DNA of 64,000 nt from Chromohalobacter israelensis (GTDB taxonomy: Bacteria; Pseudomonadota; Gammaproteobacteria; Pseudomonadales; Halomonadaceae). Below the pieces are notes generated by a model. It ran no database searches. It worked only from the letters and a program-made list of their open reading frames with translations, and was not told the DNA's origin. The position numbers and the translations under genes are program-made. The DNA is taken from positions 62,001-126,000 of the forward strand of contig JQNW01000002.1 of NCBI GenBank assembly GCA_000761475.1, given 5' to 3'. Shown here in pieces: positions 41,818 through 51,627 of this stretch. Numbering within the stretch: the first letter of the stretch is position 1; the number at the start of each line of letters is the position of its first letter.

Positions 41818-41833
41818 AAGGCCTTGCGGCCTT
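41818..41833 (+). terminator. Short hairpin just after tRNA-Leu
   Basis: AAGGCC pairs with GGCCTT around TTGC, 12 bases after the tRNA 3' end. Only a weak U-containing tail follows, so it may be a processing or weak termination signal. Confidence 0.4.
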
Positions 41834-42105
41834 CGATGACCCCTTCCAGTTGAGCCACTTGATTTCCCGTGTGACCAGATGGTGACGCATCCTCCATTCG
41901 GTTGACTGACTCGCGAACTCGTCCTCGCACAAATGACACTGAAATAGTGATCGATCGGATGATATCGCACTGTCGTCCGCTTGCTGGCGTCTTGTCTTGC
42001 TCGCCCCGATCCTTCCAGGAATGCCGCTTCATTTTATTTTGCTAATATGTCGTCCGGGCGGTGGCCGCGAGGCCATGATCGGCAATGGGGCGGGAGCGTC
42101 GGAGG
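41834..42105. other. Non-coding gap after tRNA-Leu
   Basis: About 270 bases of lower GC than the flanks. Short minus-strand frames exist but have no ribosome-binding site or recognisable product; one of them also runs across the tRNA gene. No direct repeat of the tRNA end, integrase fragment or clear promoter was seen. The comF promoter must lie in the right part. Confidence 0.5.
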
Positions 42106-42831
42106 ATGACGGCGGAGAAGGTGGCACGATTGTCGGCGCATGTCTGGCGCTGGATCGATCGGGCGGCGAGCATCGCGCTGCCGGGCCAGTGTGCGTTCTG
42201 CATGGGCGAGACCCCGGCGGGGCAGGCCTGGTGCGATGCCTGTTTCGCCGCATTGCCCTGGAATCGCGTGGCCTGTCGGCGCTGTGCCGAGCCCTTGGCG
42301 CGCGCCGCCGCGCTGTGCGGTCATTGCCTGCGTGCCGCACCGGCCTTCGATGTCACGCGGGCACCGTTGCGCTACGAGGATGCCGCGCAGATGCTGCTCC
42401 AGCGTTTCAAGTTCGCGGCCCAGCCCCGCGCCGGCACCTTGCTGGCGAGCCTGTTCATCGCGGCCCTGCCGGTCATGCCGTTGCCCGATGCCCTGATCGC
42501 GGTGCCCGCCCACCCGCAGCGTCGCCGCGAGCGCGGGTTCGATCATGGCGCCTGGCTGAGTCGCGAACTGTCGCGTCGCCTGGGCGTGCCTCTCCTGCAT
42601 GCCTGGCGCGAGCGCGATACGCCCACCCAGCGTGGTCTGACGCGGCAGGCGCGCCGTGGCAATGTGCGCGGCGCGTTCCGTGTCGCGCCAGGCCTGCCCG
42701 AGCGAGTGGCGCTGGTCGATGACGTGATGACCACCGGAAGTACGCTGTCGGCGCTGGCCGGGTCCTGCCGCACGTCGGGAGCCCAGCAGGTCGAGGCGTG
42801 GGCGATGGCGCGTACGCCGCGTGGAGTCTGA
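42106..42831 (+). CDS. comF: ComF/GntX family phosphoribosyltransferase-like protein
   Basis: A 241-residue protein. The N-terminal zinc-finger-like part has four Cys pairs (CAFC, CDAC, CRRC, CGHC); the C-terminal type I phosphoribosyltransferase fold has AVPAHPQRRRERGFDH and the PRPP loop VALVDDVMTTGSTL. ComF homologues assist DNA uptake in competent bacteria and are called GntX in E. coli; the reaction is not known. The start MTAEKVARL is likely; an in-frame ATG lies 21 bases upstream. Confidence 0.85.
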   Translation: MTAEKVARLSAHVWRWIDRAASIALPGQCAFCMGETPAGQAWCDACFAALPWNRVACRRCAEPLARAAALCGHCLRAAPAFDVTRAPLRYEDAAQMLLQRFKFAAQPRAGTLLASLFIAALPVMPLPDALIAVPAHPQRRRERGFDHGAWLSRELSRRLGVPLLHAWRERDTPTQRGLTRQARRGNVRGAFRVAPGLPERVALVDDVMTTGSTLSALAGSCRTSGAQQVEAWAMARTPRGV

Positions 42832-42864
42832 TACCATGCCTGGGCACCCGGAACAGGACGCCCC

Positions 42865-43848
42865 ATGACCGCCTCGAAGCATCCATTCGAAAGTTTGACG
42901 CCCGCGCGCGTCGTCGACGCCGTCGAGTCGCTGGGTTTTTGGCTGCCCGGTGAGCCGTTCGCGCTCAATAGTTATGAAAATCGCGTCTTTCTGCTCAGCG
43001 ATGACGACCGCCGCCGCTGGGTGGCCAAGTTCTATCGTCCCGCGCGCTGGAGCGAGGCACAGATTCGCGAGGAGCACGCCTTCCTCGATGAGCTGGATGC
43101 CGCCGGCGTGCCAGGTGCGCCGCCCTGGCGGGATGCGCAGGGCGAAACGCTGCACCATGCGCACGGGTTTGCCTTCGTGCTGTTTCCCCACGTGGCGGGG
43201 CAGGCGCCGGAGCTTGAAAATCCCGCGCACCTTTTCGCGCTGGGCGACCTGATCGGTCAGGTCCATGCCGTGGCGCGTCGCCGGGTATTCCAGTCGCGTC
43301 CCGTCCAGGAGCCCATGGCGATCAGCCAGGCGAGCTGCGAGCGCGTGCTGGCCAGTGACTGGTTGAGCCGTCGTCAACGCCAGGCGTATGCGCGTATCGC
43401 CGAGCGCCTGCAAACGCTGCTCGCCGAGCAGTGCTGGCCGAGCGAGGCGCTGCAGCGTGTCCACGGCGACTGCCACCTCGGCAATATCCTTGGGCGCGAC
43501 GAGCAGTTTGCGCTGGTGGATTTCGATGACTGCGGCATGGCGCCGGCGGTTCAGGATTTGTGGATGCTGCTGACGTCACCGGATGCCGATGAATGGCAGA
43601 TGCAGTTATCCGAAGTGATCGAAGGCTACGAACAGCACGTCGAGTTCGATCGCCGTCACCTGCGCTGGATCGAGCCGTTGCGCACGCTGCGCTTGATGCG
43701 GCATAGCGCCTGGCTGGTCGATCGCTGGGAGGACCCTGCCTTTCCACGTGCCTTCCCCTGGGTGGCCAGCGAGGATTACTGGGATCAGCATATCCGCATC
43801 CTCGAACAGCAGCGCCTGGCGCTGGAAAATCCCCGCTGGCTGGCGTGA
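42865..43848 (+). CDS. srkA: Stress response kinase A (YihE family Ser/Thr kinase)
   Basis: A 327-residue aminoglycoside-phosphotransferase-like kinase. MTASKHPFESLTPARVVDAVESLG is the family start; LNSYENRVFLLSDDDRRRWVAKFYRP holds the nucleotide-binding Lys; the catalytic loop is VHGDCHLGNIL and the metal motif FVDFDDCGMAP-like (LVDFDDCGMAP). In E. coli SrkA counters the Cpx/MazEF-linked death pathway under stress. All catalytic residues are intact. Confidence 0.92.
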   Translation: MTASKHPFESLTPARVVDAVESLGFWLPGEPFALNSYENRVFLLSDDDRRRWVAKFYRPARWSEAQIREEHAFLDELDAAGVPGAPPWRDAQGETLHHAHGFAFVLFPHVAGQAPELENPAHLFALGDLIGQVHAVARRRVFQSRPVQEPMAISQASCERVLASDWLSRRQRQAYARIAERLQTLLAEQCWPSEALQRVHGDCHLGNILGRDEQFALVDFDDCGMAPAVQDLWMLLTSPDADEWQMQLSEVIEGYEQHVEFDRRHLRWIEPLRTLRLMRHSAWLVDRWEDPAFPRAFPWVASEDYWDQHIRILEQQRLALENPRWLA

Positions 43849-43975
43849 CGCGGCCGTGTGTCACGGCGCCTGGTAGAATCGTGCGTGCGTCGCGCTTCGC
43901 CTCTGTGGCAAACTCATGAATCATGTATCCATCACGTAACCATGCCCGGTCGGGCGTCATGACGAAGGCAGTTAA

Positions 43976-44530
43976 ATGACAGAAGAACTTGCAGACAACT
44001 ACCGCCACATCATCGCCGGCCTCGGCGAGGACCCCGACCGGGAAGGGCTGCGCGACACGCCCAAGCGTGCCGCGAAGGCCATGCAGTTTCTCACCCAGGG
44101 GTACGGCCAGACCCTGGAATCCCTGGTCAACGGCGCGGTATTCGAATCGCAGACCGACGAGATGGTCCTGATCAAGGACATCGAACTGTATTCGATGTGC
44201 GAGCACCATCTGCTGCCGTTCATCGGCAAGTGCCACATCGCGTACTTGCCCGAGGGCCGGGTGCTGGGCCTTTCCAAGTTCGCGCGCATCGTCGACATGT
44301 ACGCACGACGCATGCAGATCCAGGAAAACCTGACGCGTCAGATCGCCGAGGCCGTGCAGCAGGTCACCCAGGCACGCGGCGTGGGCGTGATCATCGAGGC
44401 GCAACACATGTGCATGATGATGCGCGGTGTCGAGAAGCAGAATTCGAGCATGAAGACCTCCGTGATGCTGGGGGCTTTCCGCAACAATCTGACCACGCGT
44501 CAGGAGTTCTTGACGCTGGTTCACGGCTGA
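43976..44530 (+). CDS. folE: GTP cyclohydrolase I
   Basis: A 184-residue enzyme converting GTP to 7,8-dihydroneopterin triphosphate, the first step of folate synthesis. It has [19 protein letters not shown], the zinc-binding [20 protein letters not shown], and [19 protein letters not shown] with the second zinc Cys. Zinc ligands (two Cys and one His) are intact, so this is the zinc-dependent FolE-IA type. folX follows after 62 bases. Confidence 0.96.
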   Translation: MTEELADNYRHIIAGLGEDPDREGLRDTPKRAAKAMQFLTQGYGQTLESLVNGAVFESQTDEMVLIKDIELYSMCEHHLLPFIGKCHIAYLPEGRVLGLSKFARIVDMYARRMQIQENLTRQIAEAVQQVTQARGVGVIIEAQHMCMMMRGVEKQNSSMKTSVMLGAFRNNLTTRQEFLTLVHG

Positions 44531-44592
44531 GCGATGCGCTGGCTGGCGCCTTTCGCGCGAGGCGCGATTCCGACGACGAGGAGAAATGCCGC

Positions 44593-44991
44593 ATGGCCCT
44601 ACATGCCTTGAACGATCAGCACCTGGATCACGATCTGGCGACGATTCGCATCAAGAACCTGCGACTGCGCACCTATATCGGCATCAAGGACGAGGAAATC
44701 CAGAATCGTCAGGATGTGGTGATCAACGCCACCATCCGCTACCGGGCCGAGCGGGCGGTCAAGTTCGATCATATCGAGCAGGCGCTCAACTATCGCACGA
44801 TCACCAAGCATCTCATCGGCTACGTCGAGGACAATCGATTTCTGCTGCTGGAGCGGATGACACGAGAGGTGCTGGATATCATCATGGGGTACGAACAGGT
44901 GCTCACGGCGGAAGTGGAAATCGACAAGCCCTACGCGCTGCGCTTCTCCGATTCCGTCTCGGTCACGCTTTCGGATTCACGTCTGGATTGA
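44593..44991 (+). CDS. folX: Dihydroneopterin triphosphate 2'-epimerase
   Basis: A 132-residue T-fold enzyme. [64 protein letters not shown] and [21 protein letters not shown] closely follow E. coli FolX and differ from dihydroneopterin aldolase FolB. It epimerises the FolE product toward dihydromonapterin. The gene order folE-folX supports this. Its first 15 residues are an extension relative to the E. coli protein (120). Confidence 0.92.
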   Translation: MALHALNDQHLDHDLATIRIKNLRLRTYIGIKDEEIQNRQDVVINATIRYRAERAVKFDHIEQALNYRTITKHLIGYVEDNRFLLLERMTREVLDIIMGYEQVLTAEVEIDKPYALRFSDSVSVTLSDSRLD

Positions 44992-45046
44992 GCGATGCCC
45001 CGTCGACTCGATCGTCATGTGATGGCCGGCCACGAGGAATCGCCAC

Positions 45047-45508
45047 GTGCAAGGTAAGCTGGAAAGCTTCGATGACGACGCCCAACGGGGCGTGATCGTC
45101 GGTGACGACGACGGCCACCGTTACTGGTTCACCCTGGCCGATTGGCGTGGCCGAGGCTTGCCTCGGGAAGGGACGCGCCTGCGTTTCGACGCCCGCGGCG
45201 AGCGGGCCGAGCAGGTGTTCGACGCGCCAGTGCCGCAACGCGTGGCGCGCCACACCCGTGATGACCAGGGGCGCGTCAAATCCTCCCTTCTTTCTCCTTG
45301 GGCGGTGGCCGCCCTGGTGCTCGTCGCCGTGGCCCCTCTGTTTGCCGTCTGGATGCCGCTCGTCGATGCCCTGGCGGTGCTCATGGCCTGGGCGGGCATT
45401 CGTCAGGTACGCAGGGCGCCGGCCCGCTACAAGGGTCAGGCGCTATGCGGTGCGGCCATCGCGATCGCGGTGCTCAGCGTTTTGAGTACAGGCCTGCTGT
45501 CGTTGTGA
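45047..45508 (+). CDS. Cold-shock-like OB-fold domain fused to a membrane segment
   Basis: A 153-residue protein. Residues 1-65 (MQGKLESFDDDAQRGVIVGDDDGHRYWFTL) resemble an OB-fold like that of cold-shock-related DUF1294 N-termini; residues about 82-120 and 132-152 are hydrophobic and should cross the membrane two or three times. The nucleic-acid-binding aromatic motifs of true cold-shock proteins are not evident. It follows folX by 55 bases and may be co-transcribed. Function unknown. Confidence 0.65.
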   Translation: MQGKLESFDDDAQRGVIVGDDDGHRYWFTLADWRGRGLPREGTRLRFDARGERAEQVFDAPVPQRVARHTRDDQGRVKSSLLSPWAVAALVLVAVAPLFAVWMPLVDALAVLMAWAGIRQVRRAPARYKGQALCGAAIAIAVLSVLSTGLLSL

Positions 45509-45613
45509 GGATGCAGGGGAGTGGCGTTGCGCTTGGTGGCATCGCGAGACTCGGCATAAGATGAATTCACGGCGGCGCGCATCGTCGCCTTCATTTTCAG
45601 GAAGGAGAACGCC

Positions 45614-47071
45614 ATGGAGTCCTTTCAGGAGAACTCGCTGTTTCGTCCCTTTGCCTATATCGATGGTAACTGGGTCGCAGCGGATAGCGGCGAACAGATC
45701 GACGTCGACAACCCGGCCACCGGCGAGATCGTGGGGCGCATGCCGAAGCTGGGACGTGCCGAGACCGAGCGTGCCATCGAGGCCGCCGAATCGGCCTGGC
45801 CCGCCTGGTGCGCCCTGACGGCGCAGGAGCGGGCCGACATCCTGATGAAGTGGTACGAGCTGATGCTCGAGCATCAGGACGAACTGGCGGCGATCATGAC
45901 CGCCGAACAAGGCAAGCCGCTCAAGGAAGCGGCCGGCGAGATCGCCTATGCGGCGAGCTTCATGCGCTGGTTCGCCGAAGAAGCGCGGCGCGTGTATGGC
46001 GATACCATTCCGGCTGCCAAGGCCAATCAGCGGATCGTCGTGCTCAAGCAGCCGGTGGGCGTCGTGGGAGCGATCACGCCGTGGAACTTTCCCTCCTCGA
46101 TGATCACGCGCAAGGCGGCCGCGGCGTTGGCGGCAGGCTGCCCCATCGTCATCAAGCCGGCCAGCCAGACGCCGTTCTCGGCCACGGCCCTGGCTGCGCT
46201 GGCCGAGCAGGCCGGCGTTCCCCGCGGTGTCTTCAACGTGGTGCCGGGGCGCGCCAGCGAGATCGCCAAGGCGATGACCGAGTCCTCCGCGGTACGCAAG
46301 ATCACTTTCACCGGTTCCACCGAGGTGGGTAGCCAGTTGATGAGCGATGCGGCCCAGCATATTCAGAAGATTTCGCTGGAACTCGGCGGCAATGCACCAT
46401 TCCTGGTCTTCGAGGACGCCGATCTGGACGCGGCCGTCGAGGGCGCCATGGCCAGCAAGTTCCGCAATGCCGGCCAGACTTGCGTGTGCACCAACCGCTT
46501 CCTCGTGCAGTCGAGCGTGGTCAATGCCTTCAGCGAGAAGCTCGCGGCGGCCATGAACAGCGAGCTGCACGTCGGGCCGGGCACCGAGGAGGGCGTCAAT
46601 ATCGGGCCTCTGATCGACGAAAACGCCGTCGCCAAGGTGTCGGAGCACATCCAGGATGCCGTCGACAAGGGCGCCGAACTGTTGCTGGGCGGCCATGCGC
46701 ACCCCCTGGGAGGACGCTTCTTCACGCCGACGCTGGTAAGCCATGCCAACGCCGAGATGAAAGTGGCCCATGAGGAAACCTTCGGGCCACTGGCCGCGGT
46801 GATCCCGTTCGAGGACGAGGAAGACGCCGTGCGCATGGCCAATGACACCCAGTTCGGTCTGGCCTCGTACTTCTATGCCAACGACCTGAGCCGTGTCTGG
46901 CGTGTCGCGGAGGCGCTGGAGTATGGCATGGTCGGCATCAATACCGGTCTGATTTCCAATGCCAGCGCGCCCTTCGGGGGGGTGAAGGCGTCGGGGCTGG
47001 GACGTGAAGGCTCCAAGTACGGTATCGACGAATACATGGAAACCAAGTACCTGTGCCTGGAGCTCGGCTGA
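45614..47071 (+). CDS. gabD: Succinate-semialdehyde dehydrogenase (NADP+)
   Basis: A 485-residue aldehyde dehydrogenase. IDGNWVAADSGEQIDVDNPATGE near the N-terminus, ITPWNFPSSMITRKAAAALAAGC, the catalytic Glu in LELGGNAPFLV and the nucleophile Cys in NAGQTCVCTNR (second Cys at +2, typical of GabD) support the call. It oxidises succinate semialdehyde from GABA to succinate. gabT is not adjacent. GAAGGAG lies seven bases upstream of the ATG. Confidence 0.92.
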   Translation: MESFQENSLFRPFAYIDGNWVAADSGEQIDVDNPATGEIVGRMPKLGRAETERAIEAAESAWPAWCALTAQERADILMKWYELMLEHQDELAAIMTAEQGKPLKEAAGEIAYAASFMRWFAEEARRVYGDTIPAAKANQRIVVLKQPVGVVGAITPWNFPSSMITRKAAAALAAGCPIVIKPASQTPFSATALAALAEQAGVPRGVFNVVPGRASEIAKAMTESSAVRKITFTGSTEVGSQLMSDAAQHIQKISLELGGNAPFLVFEDADLDAAVEGAMASKFRNAGQTCVCTNRFLVQSSVVNAFSEKLAAAMNSELHVGPGTEEGVNIGPLIDENAVAKVSEHIQDAVDKGAELLLGGHAHPLGGRFFTPTLVSHANAEMKVAHEETFGPLAAVIPFEDEEDAVRMANDTQFGLASYFYANDLSRVWRVAEALEYGMVGINTGLISNASAPFGGVKASGLGREGSKYGIDEYMETKYLCLELG

Positions 47072-47088
47072 GCGAGACGACGGCATGC

Positions 47089-47125
47089 TGAGCGGGGGGG
47101 GGCGGGCACGCGCATCGCCCGCTCA
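47089..47125 (+). terminator. GC-rich hairpin after gabD
   Basis: TGAGCGGG (47089-47096) can pair with CCCGCTCA (47118-47125) with a G-rich imperfect interior, 18 bases after the gabD stop. There is no U-run. Confidence 0.35.
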
Positions 47126-47214
47126 TAGCGTGAAACGATACACGGGGTAACGAAATTCCATTACTCGGCCTGCATGAGAATGGCTATCATGCAGGAAACG
47201 CTTGGAGGTCGCCG

Positions 47215-47436
47215 ATGATGAACAAGGCATTGAGCGTGGGAGTGATTCATTTCCCGCTGGTGTTCGCCATCACTTGGATACTGACCGCCGACCCCGTGCT
47301 GGCGGGGCTGCTCGCTCTGGTCGAGCCCCTGGTCACGCTGTTCGCCTACCATCTGCATGGCCGCTTGCAGCGTGAAGCGTCCCGGACGCATTGCCCTGGG
47401 CCGCAAAGCTGCATGCGCATGCGCCAGAGCCACTGA
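47215..47436 (+). CDS. DUF2061 small membrane protein
   Basis: A 73-residue protein beginning MMNKALSVGVIHF, with GGAGG six bases upstream. HFPLVFAITWILTADPVLAGLLALVEPLVTLFAYHLHGRL is the DUF2061 pattern: two hydrophobic helices and a short conserved E-P-x-x-x-x-x-x-Y-x-x-H segment. The tail (residues 55-73) is polar with three Cys/Met-rich stretches. Function unknown. Confidence 0.8.
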   Translation: MMNKALSVGVIHFPLVFAITWILTADPVLAGLLALVEPLVTLFAYHLHGRLQREASRTHCPGPQSCMRMRQSH

Positions 47437-47494
47437 CGCCGCGCCAGTCGCCGCTGCATGGGGCGGCGAGGTACATCCCCCACTCGTAACGCTA

Positions 47495-47531
47495 ACGGCC
47501 CGCCCCGAATGTCATCGGGGCGGGCCGTTTT
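47495..47531. terminator. Terminator between the DUF2061 gene and purH
   Basis: ACGGCCCGCCCCGA and TCGGGGCGGGCCGT form a perfect 14-pair stem with a 6-base loop. On the plus strand it is followed by TTT; the minus side lacks a U-run. It separates convergent genes and probably ends both transcripts. Confidence 0.78.
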
Positions 47532-47553
47532 CACGTTGGCGCGCAGTCCGGTC

Positions 47554-49146
47554 TCAGTGCCGGAAGTGACGCATGCCGGTGAAGACCATGGCGATACCGG
47601 CTTCGTTGGCGGCATCGATCACTTCCTGATCGCGCATGGAGCCGCCGGGCTGGATCACGGCGGTGATGCCGGCCTGGGCCGCGGCATCGATGCCGTCGCG
47701 GAACGGGAAGAAGGCATCCGAGGCCATCACCGAGCCGGGCACTTCCAGGTGCTCGTCGGCGGCCTTGATGCCCGCGATCTTGGCGGAATAGACGCGGCTC
47801 ATCTGACCGGCGCCGACCCCGATGGTCTGCCCTTGCTTGGCGTAGACGATGGCATTGGACTTGACGTACTTGGCGACTTTCCAGGCGAAGCTGAGGTCGT
47901 TCATTTCCTGCTCGCTGGGCGCGCGCTCGGTGACGGTGCGCAGTTCCTCCCGTTCGACCATGCCCAGGTCACGGTCCTGCACCAGCAAGCCGCCGGTGAC
48001 GCGCTTGAAGTCGTGCGAGGGGCGACGCTGCCCGGGCCAATGGTCGCTGACATCGAGCAGGCGGACATTCTTCTTCTCGGCGACGATGTCGGCAGCCTCG
48101 TCGCTGATGCCCGGAGCGATGATGACCTCGACGAACTGCCGATCGACGATGGCGCGAGCCGTGGCGGCATCGAGTGCACGATTGAAGGCGATGATGCCGC
48201 CGAACGCACTGGTGGGATCGGTGGCGAAAGCGCGCTCGTAGGCCGCGAGCGGGGTCTCGGCGACGGCGACGCCACAGGGGTTGGCGTGCTTGACGATGAC
48301 GCAGGCCGTCTCGCGGAAGGCCTTGACGCACTCGAAGGCAGCATCGGTATCGGCGACGTTGTTGAAGGAAAGCGCCTTGCCCTGGCGTTGCCGGGCAGTG
48401 GTCACGCTGGCTTCCGCGGCATCGGCTTCGGCATAGAACGCAGCCTGCTGGTGCGGGTTTTCGCCGTAGCGCATGGCCTGCTTCTTGTGGAACTGCACGT
48501 TGTAGGTGCGCGGGAAGTTGGCTTCACCGCCTTCCGCCAGGGTACCGAGATAGTTGGCGATGGCGCCGTCGTAACCGGCGGTGTGCTCGAAGGCCTTGAC
48601 CGCCAGGTCGAAGCGCAGCGCCTGGCCGACGGCGCCGCCCTGGGCGCTCATGTCATCCAGTACGCGCGAGTAGTCGCTGGCGTTGACCACGATCGTGGTG
48701 TGGGCGTGGTTCTTGGCACAGGCGCGTACCATGGTCGGGCCGCCGATGTCGATGTTCTCGATGGCCTCTTCCAGCGTGCAATCCTCGCGGGCCACGGTGT
48801 CGGCGAAGGGGTAGAGGTTGACCACGACCATGTCGATGGCATCGATATCATGCGCGGCCATCACCTCGTCGTCCTGCCCGCGACGACCGAGAATGCCGCC
48901 GTGAATCTTGGGGTGCAGGGTCTTGACGCGGCCGTCCATGATTTCCGGGAAACCGGTGTGTTGGGAGACTTCCGTCACCGGGATGCCGTGCTCGCTGAGC
49001 AGGCGGAACGTGCCGCCGGTGGACAGCAGCGCGACGCCACGCGCGGCCAGCTCGCGGGCGAACTCCACGATGCCGGTCTTGTCGGACACGCTGATCAATG
49101 CGCGGCGCACGGGGCGGGCGGACGACGGGGTAGTGTGTTCGGCCAT
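47554..49146 (-). CDS. purH: Bifunctional AICAR formyltransferase / IMP cyclohydrolase
   Basis: A 530-residue enzyme for the last two steps of IMP synthesis. The N-terminal MGS-like domain has [23 protein letters not shown] and [21 protein letters not shown]; the C-terminal domain has [19 protein letters not shown] and [12 protein letters not shown]. The start [10 protein letters not shown], followed directly by the domain, is preferred over the ATG at 49200. It lies downstream of fis on the same strand after a terminator-like hairpin. Confidence 0.95.
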   Translation of the reverse strand: MAEHTTPSSARPVRRALISVSDKTGIVEFARELAARGVALLSTGGTFRLLSEHGIPVTEVSQHTGFPEIMDGRVKTLHPKIHGGILGRRGQDDEVMAAHDIDAIDMVVVNLYPFADTVAREDCTLEEAIENIDIGGPTMVRACAKNHAHTTIVVNASDYSRVLDDMSAQGGAVGQALRFDLAVKAFEHTAGYDGAIANYLGTLAEGGEANFPRTYNVQFHKKQAMRYGENPHQQAAFYAEADAAEASVTTARQRQGKALSFNNVADTDAAFECVKAFRETACVIVKHANPCGVAVAETPLAAYERAFATDPTSAFGGIIAFNRALDAATARAIVDRQFVEVIIAPGISDEAADIVAEKKNVRLLDVSDHWPGQRRPSHDFKRVTGGLLVQDRDLGMVEREELRTVTERAPSEQEMNDLSFAWKVAKYVKSNAIVYAKQGQTIGVGAGQMSRVYSAKIAGIKAADEHLEVPGSVMASDAFFPFRDGIDAAAQAGITAVIQPGGSMRDQEVIDAANEAGIAMVFTGMRHFRH

Positions 49147-49200
49147 GGGGCTCCACTCTTGCAAGGTGAGGGCGCGCGATGGGCGCCGGACGAAACGCAA

Positions 49201-49226
49201 CGGGGCGTCGCTGACGCGACGCCCCG
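49201..49226 (-). terminator. Terminator downstream of fis
   Basis: CGGGGCGTCGC pairs with GCGACGCCCCG (11 pairs, 4-base loop), 9 bases after the fis stop on the minus strand, followed by TTGCGTTTC. It separates dusB-fis from purH. Confidence 0.6.
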
Positions 49227-49234
49227 GGACGGAA

Positions 49235-49534
49235 TCAAATCAGTTCGTATTGCTTGAGTTTCTTGCGCAGGGTGCCGCGATTGAGACCCAGCATGTCGGC
49301 CGCACGGGTCTGATTGCCATCGGCGTAGCGCATCACTGCCTCGAGCAAGGGGACCTCGACCTCGGTCAGCACCATGGCGTAGAGATCGGTCACCGTTTCG
49401 CCATCCAGGTGGCCGAAGTAGCGCTGCATGGCGAGCTCGACCGACTCACGCAGGGTTTGCTGATGCGCTGGCGAGGTGGTGGCGCCGGCATCGAGCGTAT
49501 TCTGATCGATGGGGAATGCTTGCCTGCTGGTCAT
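49235..49534 (-). CDS. fis: DNA-binding protein Fis
   Basis: A 99-residue nucleoid protein. The C-terminal helix-turn-helix [27 protein letters not shown] is nearly identical to that of E. coli Fis, and the central dimer helices precede it ([24 protein letters not shown]). It bends DNA and regulates stable RNA promoters in growing cells. It starts 4 bases before the dusB stop, the usual dusB-fis coupling. Confidence 0.96.
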   Translation of the reverse strand: MTSRQAFPIDQNTLDAGATTSPAHQQTLRESVELAMQRYFGHLDGETVTDLYAMVLTEVEVPLLEAVMRYADGNQTRAADMLGLNRGTLRKKLKQYELI

Positions 49535-50565
49535 GCTGCATTGCTTCCAGTTGAGGCCAGTTCCAGCGTGTCGTGGGCCAAGGCATCCACGAAACGGTGT
49601 TGGGCCGAGGGCTGTTCCAGTACGTTGAAGCGTGCGCGTAATGCCGCGGCTTGCGGTTGCGTCGCCAGATACCAGCCGACATGCTTGCGCGCGATGCGCA
49701 CGCCCATGTGCTCACCGTAGAAGGCGTGCAATGCCTCGAGATGACGGTGCATCAGGGTGGCGATATCGTCGGGCGTCGGGCGCGGCAGGCAGTCGCCGGT
49801 ACGCAGGTAGTGATCGATCTCGCGGAAGATCCAAGGGTTGCCCTGGGCGCCGCGTCCGATCATCACTGCATCCGCCTTAGTGTAGTCGAGGACGCGGGCG
49901 GCTTTCTCGGCGCCGTCGATGTCGCCGTTGGCGAAGACCGGCAGCGAGACAGCCTGCTTGATGGCGGCGATGGTGTCGTATTCGGCCTCGCCGCGATAGC
50001 GCTGCTCACGCGTGCGCCCATGCACGGCAAGGGCCTGGATGCCCGCCGACTCGGCAAGCTTGGCGACCCGTACGCCATTGCGGGTTTGCGGACACCAGCC
50101 GGTTCGAATCTTCAGGGTCACCGGGACATCCACGGCGGCGACGACCGCCTCGAGGATTTCCGCGACCAGGCGTTCGTCGCGCAACAATGCCGAGCCGGCG
50201 GCCTTGTTGCATACCTTCTTGGCCGGGCAGCCCATGTTGATGTCGACGATCTCGGCGCCCTGGGCAACGTTGAGACGCGCGGCCTCGGCCAGCATCGCGG
50301 CATCGCCGCCTGCGATCTGCACGGCACGCGGGCCGGGCTCGCCGGTGTGGTCGAGGCGCTGGCGCGATTTGCGGGTATGCCACAGGCGCGTGTCGGACGT
50401 CACCATTTCGGATACCACCAGCCCCGCGCCCAGCTCCCGGCACAACTGACGAAACGGGCGATCCGTCACGCCGGCCATGGGCGCGAGAATCGCTCGGCTG
50501 GACAATGCGTAGGCGCCGATTCGCGGCAACGGCATCGCCTGAGATGAGACGTGGGTCGGCATCAC
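49531..50565 (-). CDS. dusB: tRNA-dihydrouridine synthase B
   Basis: A 344-residue flavoenzyme reducing uridine in t[52 protein letters not shown] (catalytic Cys), [20 protein letters not shown] and NGDI with [13 protein letters not shown] are in the expected order. It is co-transcribed with fis. The start has two adjacent ATG codons; either may be used. Confidence 0.95.
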   Translation of the reverse strand: MMPTHVSSQAMPLPRIGAYALSSRAILAPMAGVTDRPFRQLCRELGAGLVVSEMVTSDTRLWHTRKSRQRLDHTGEPGPRAVQIAGGDAAMLAEAARLNVAQGAEIVDINMGCPAKKVCNKAAGSALLRDERLVAEILEAVVAAVDVPVTLKIRTGWCPQTRNGVRVAKLAESAGIQALAVHGRTREQRYRGEAEYDTIAAIKQAVSLPVFANGDIDGAEKAARVLDYTKADAVMIGRGAQGNPWIFREIDHYLRTGDCLPRPTPDDIATLMHRHLEALHAFYGEHMGVRIARKHVGWYLATQPQAAALRARFNVLEQPSAQHRFVDALAHDTLELASTGSNAA

Positions 50566-50659
50566 GGGACGTGTCTAGATGGCTGAAAGGCGACTATGAT
50601 AGCCGCCGCGGCGACGTTCTTGAAGGGGGGCCGGCTGCCATCCCTCGCGCCAGGCGCGC

Positions 50660-51559
50660 TCATGCCGGCGCCTTGCCGGTGATGCGTACCCAGCCTTCGC
50701 GTTCGACGGGGGCATCGAGCAGCATGCCCTGCTCGCGATACGCGTCCATGACTTCCTCGGCCTGACCGGCGAGAATGCCCGACAAGGCCAGGCGTCCTCC
50801 GGGGGCCAGGTGTGCACAGAGCGTGGGAGCGAGTTCCACCAGGGGGCCGGCGAGAATGTTGGCGACCACGACGTCATGACGTTCGTCGGCGAGCCGCTCC
50901 GGATAGCAAAGCGACAAGTGTTCGTCGGCGACGTTGTTGCGCTGGGCGTTGTCGCGGCTGGCTTGCAGTGCCTGCGGGTCGATGTCCGTGCCGGTGGCGT
51001 GCCGCGCGCCGAGCTTGAGCGCCGCGATGGCCAGGATGCCGGAACCGCAGCCGAAGTCGAGCACCCGACTGGCGTCGAGATCGAGCCCGTCGAGCCATGC
51101 CAGGCACAAGGCCGTGGTCGGATGGGTGCCGGTACCGAAGGCCAGGCCCGGGTCGAGCAGCAGGTTGACGGCACCCGGCTCGGGAGCCTCGTGCCAGCTG
51201 GGCACCACCCACAGTCGTTCGCCCATCTTGAGAGGCGCGAAATCGTCCATCCACTCCCGCTCCCAGTCGCGATCGGCGACCAGCTCGTAGTCGATCTCGG
51301 GGCAGGGCTCATCGGCCATTTCGGCAGCCCATTGCTGGCGGACGCGCTCGAGCATCGGCTCGATATCCTCCAGGTCGTCGTAGAGACCGGTCAGCACGGT
51401 CTCGTTCCATAGCGGCGTGGTGCCGCTCTCGGGCTCGAAGACGGGGTCGTCGTGAGCGTCCTGGAGGGTGATGGCCTGCGCGCCTTCGGCCAGCAGCAAG
51501 TCTTCCAGGGTCTCGGCATGTTGCGGAGCGATATGCGCCTTGAGTTGCAGCCAGGGCAT
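50660..51559 (-). CDS. prmA: Ribosomal protein L11 methyltransferase
   Basis: A 299-residue SAM-dependent enzyme that trimethylates L11. The N-terminal substrate domain starts [27 protein letters not shown]; the catalytic domain has [38 protein letters not shown] and [15 protein letters not shown]. It follows accC by 68 bases. The DUF3426 gene often found between prmA and dusB is missing. Confidence 0.95.
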   Translation of the reverse strand: MPWLQLKAHIAPQHAETLEDLLLAEGAQAITLQDAHDDPVFEPESGTTPLWNETVLTGLYDDLEDIEPMLERVRQQWAAEMADEPCPEIDYELVADRDWEREWMDDFAPLKMGERLWVVPSWHEAPEPGAVNLLLDPGLAFGTGTHPTTALCLAWLDGLDLDASRVLDFGCGSGILAIAALKLGARHATGTDIDPQALQASRDNAQRNNVADEHLSLCYPERLADERHDVVVANILAGPLVELAPTLCAHLAPGGRLALSGILAGQAEEVMDAYREQGMLLDAPVEREGWVRITGKAPA

Positions 51560-51584
51560 GGGGCCTCCTTGGGCATCAACGCAA

Positions 51585-51608
51585 ACGGGACGGCCTAGGC
51601 CGCCCCGT
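51585..51608 (-). terminator. Terminator after accC
   Basis: On the minus strand ACGGGGCGGCC pairs with GGCCGTCCCGT (one G-U pair) and is followed by TTTGCG. It lies between accC and prmA, so prmA may be partly uncoupled from accBC. Confidence 0.5.
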
Positions 51609-51627
51609 GACGAGTCGCTCGACCCGA

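Noticed and set aside
41755-41970. Minus-strand frame running over tRNA-Leu
   Set aside because: It ends in the antisense of the tRNA, a common false gene, and lacks a ribosome-binding site.
41807-42105. Possible integration site or integrase remnant at the tRNA-Leu 3' end
   Set aside because: No direct repeat of the tRNA end, integrase motif or mobile-element gene was found downstream within the window.
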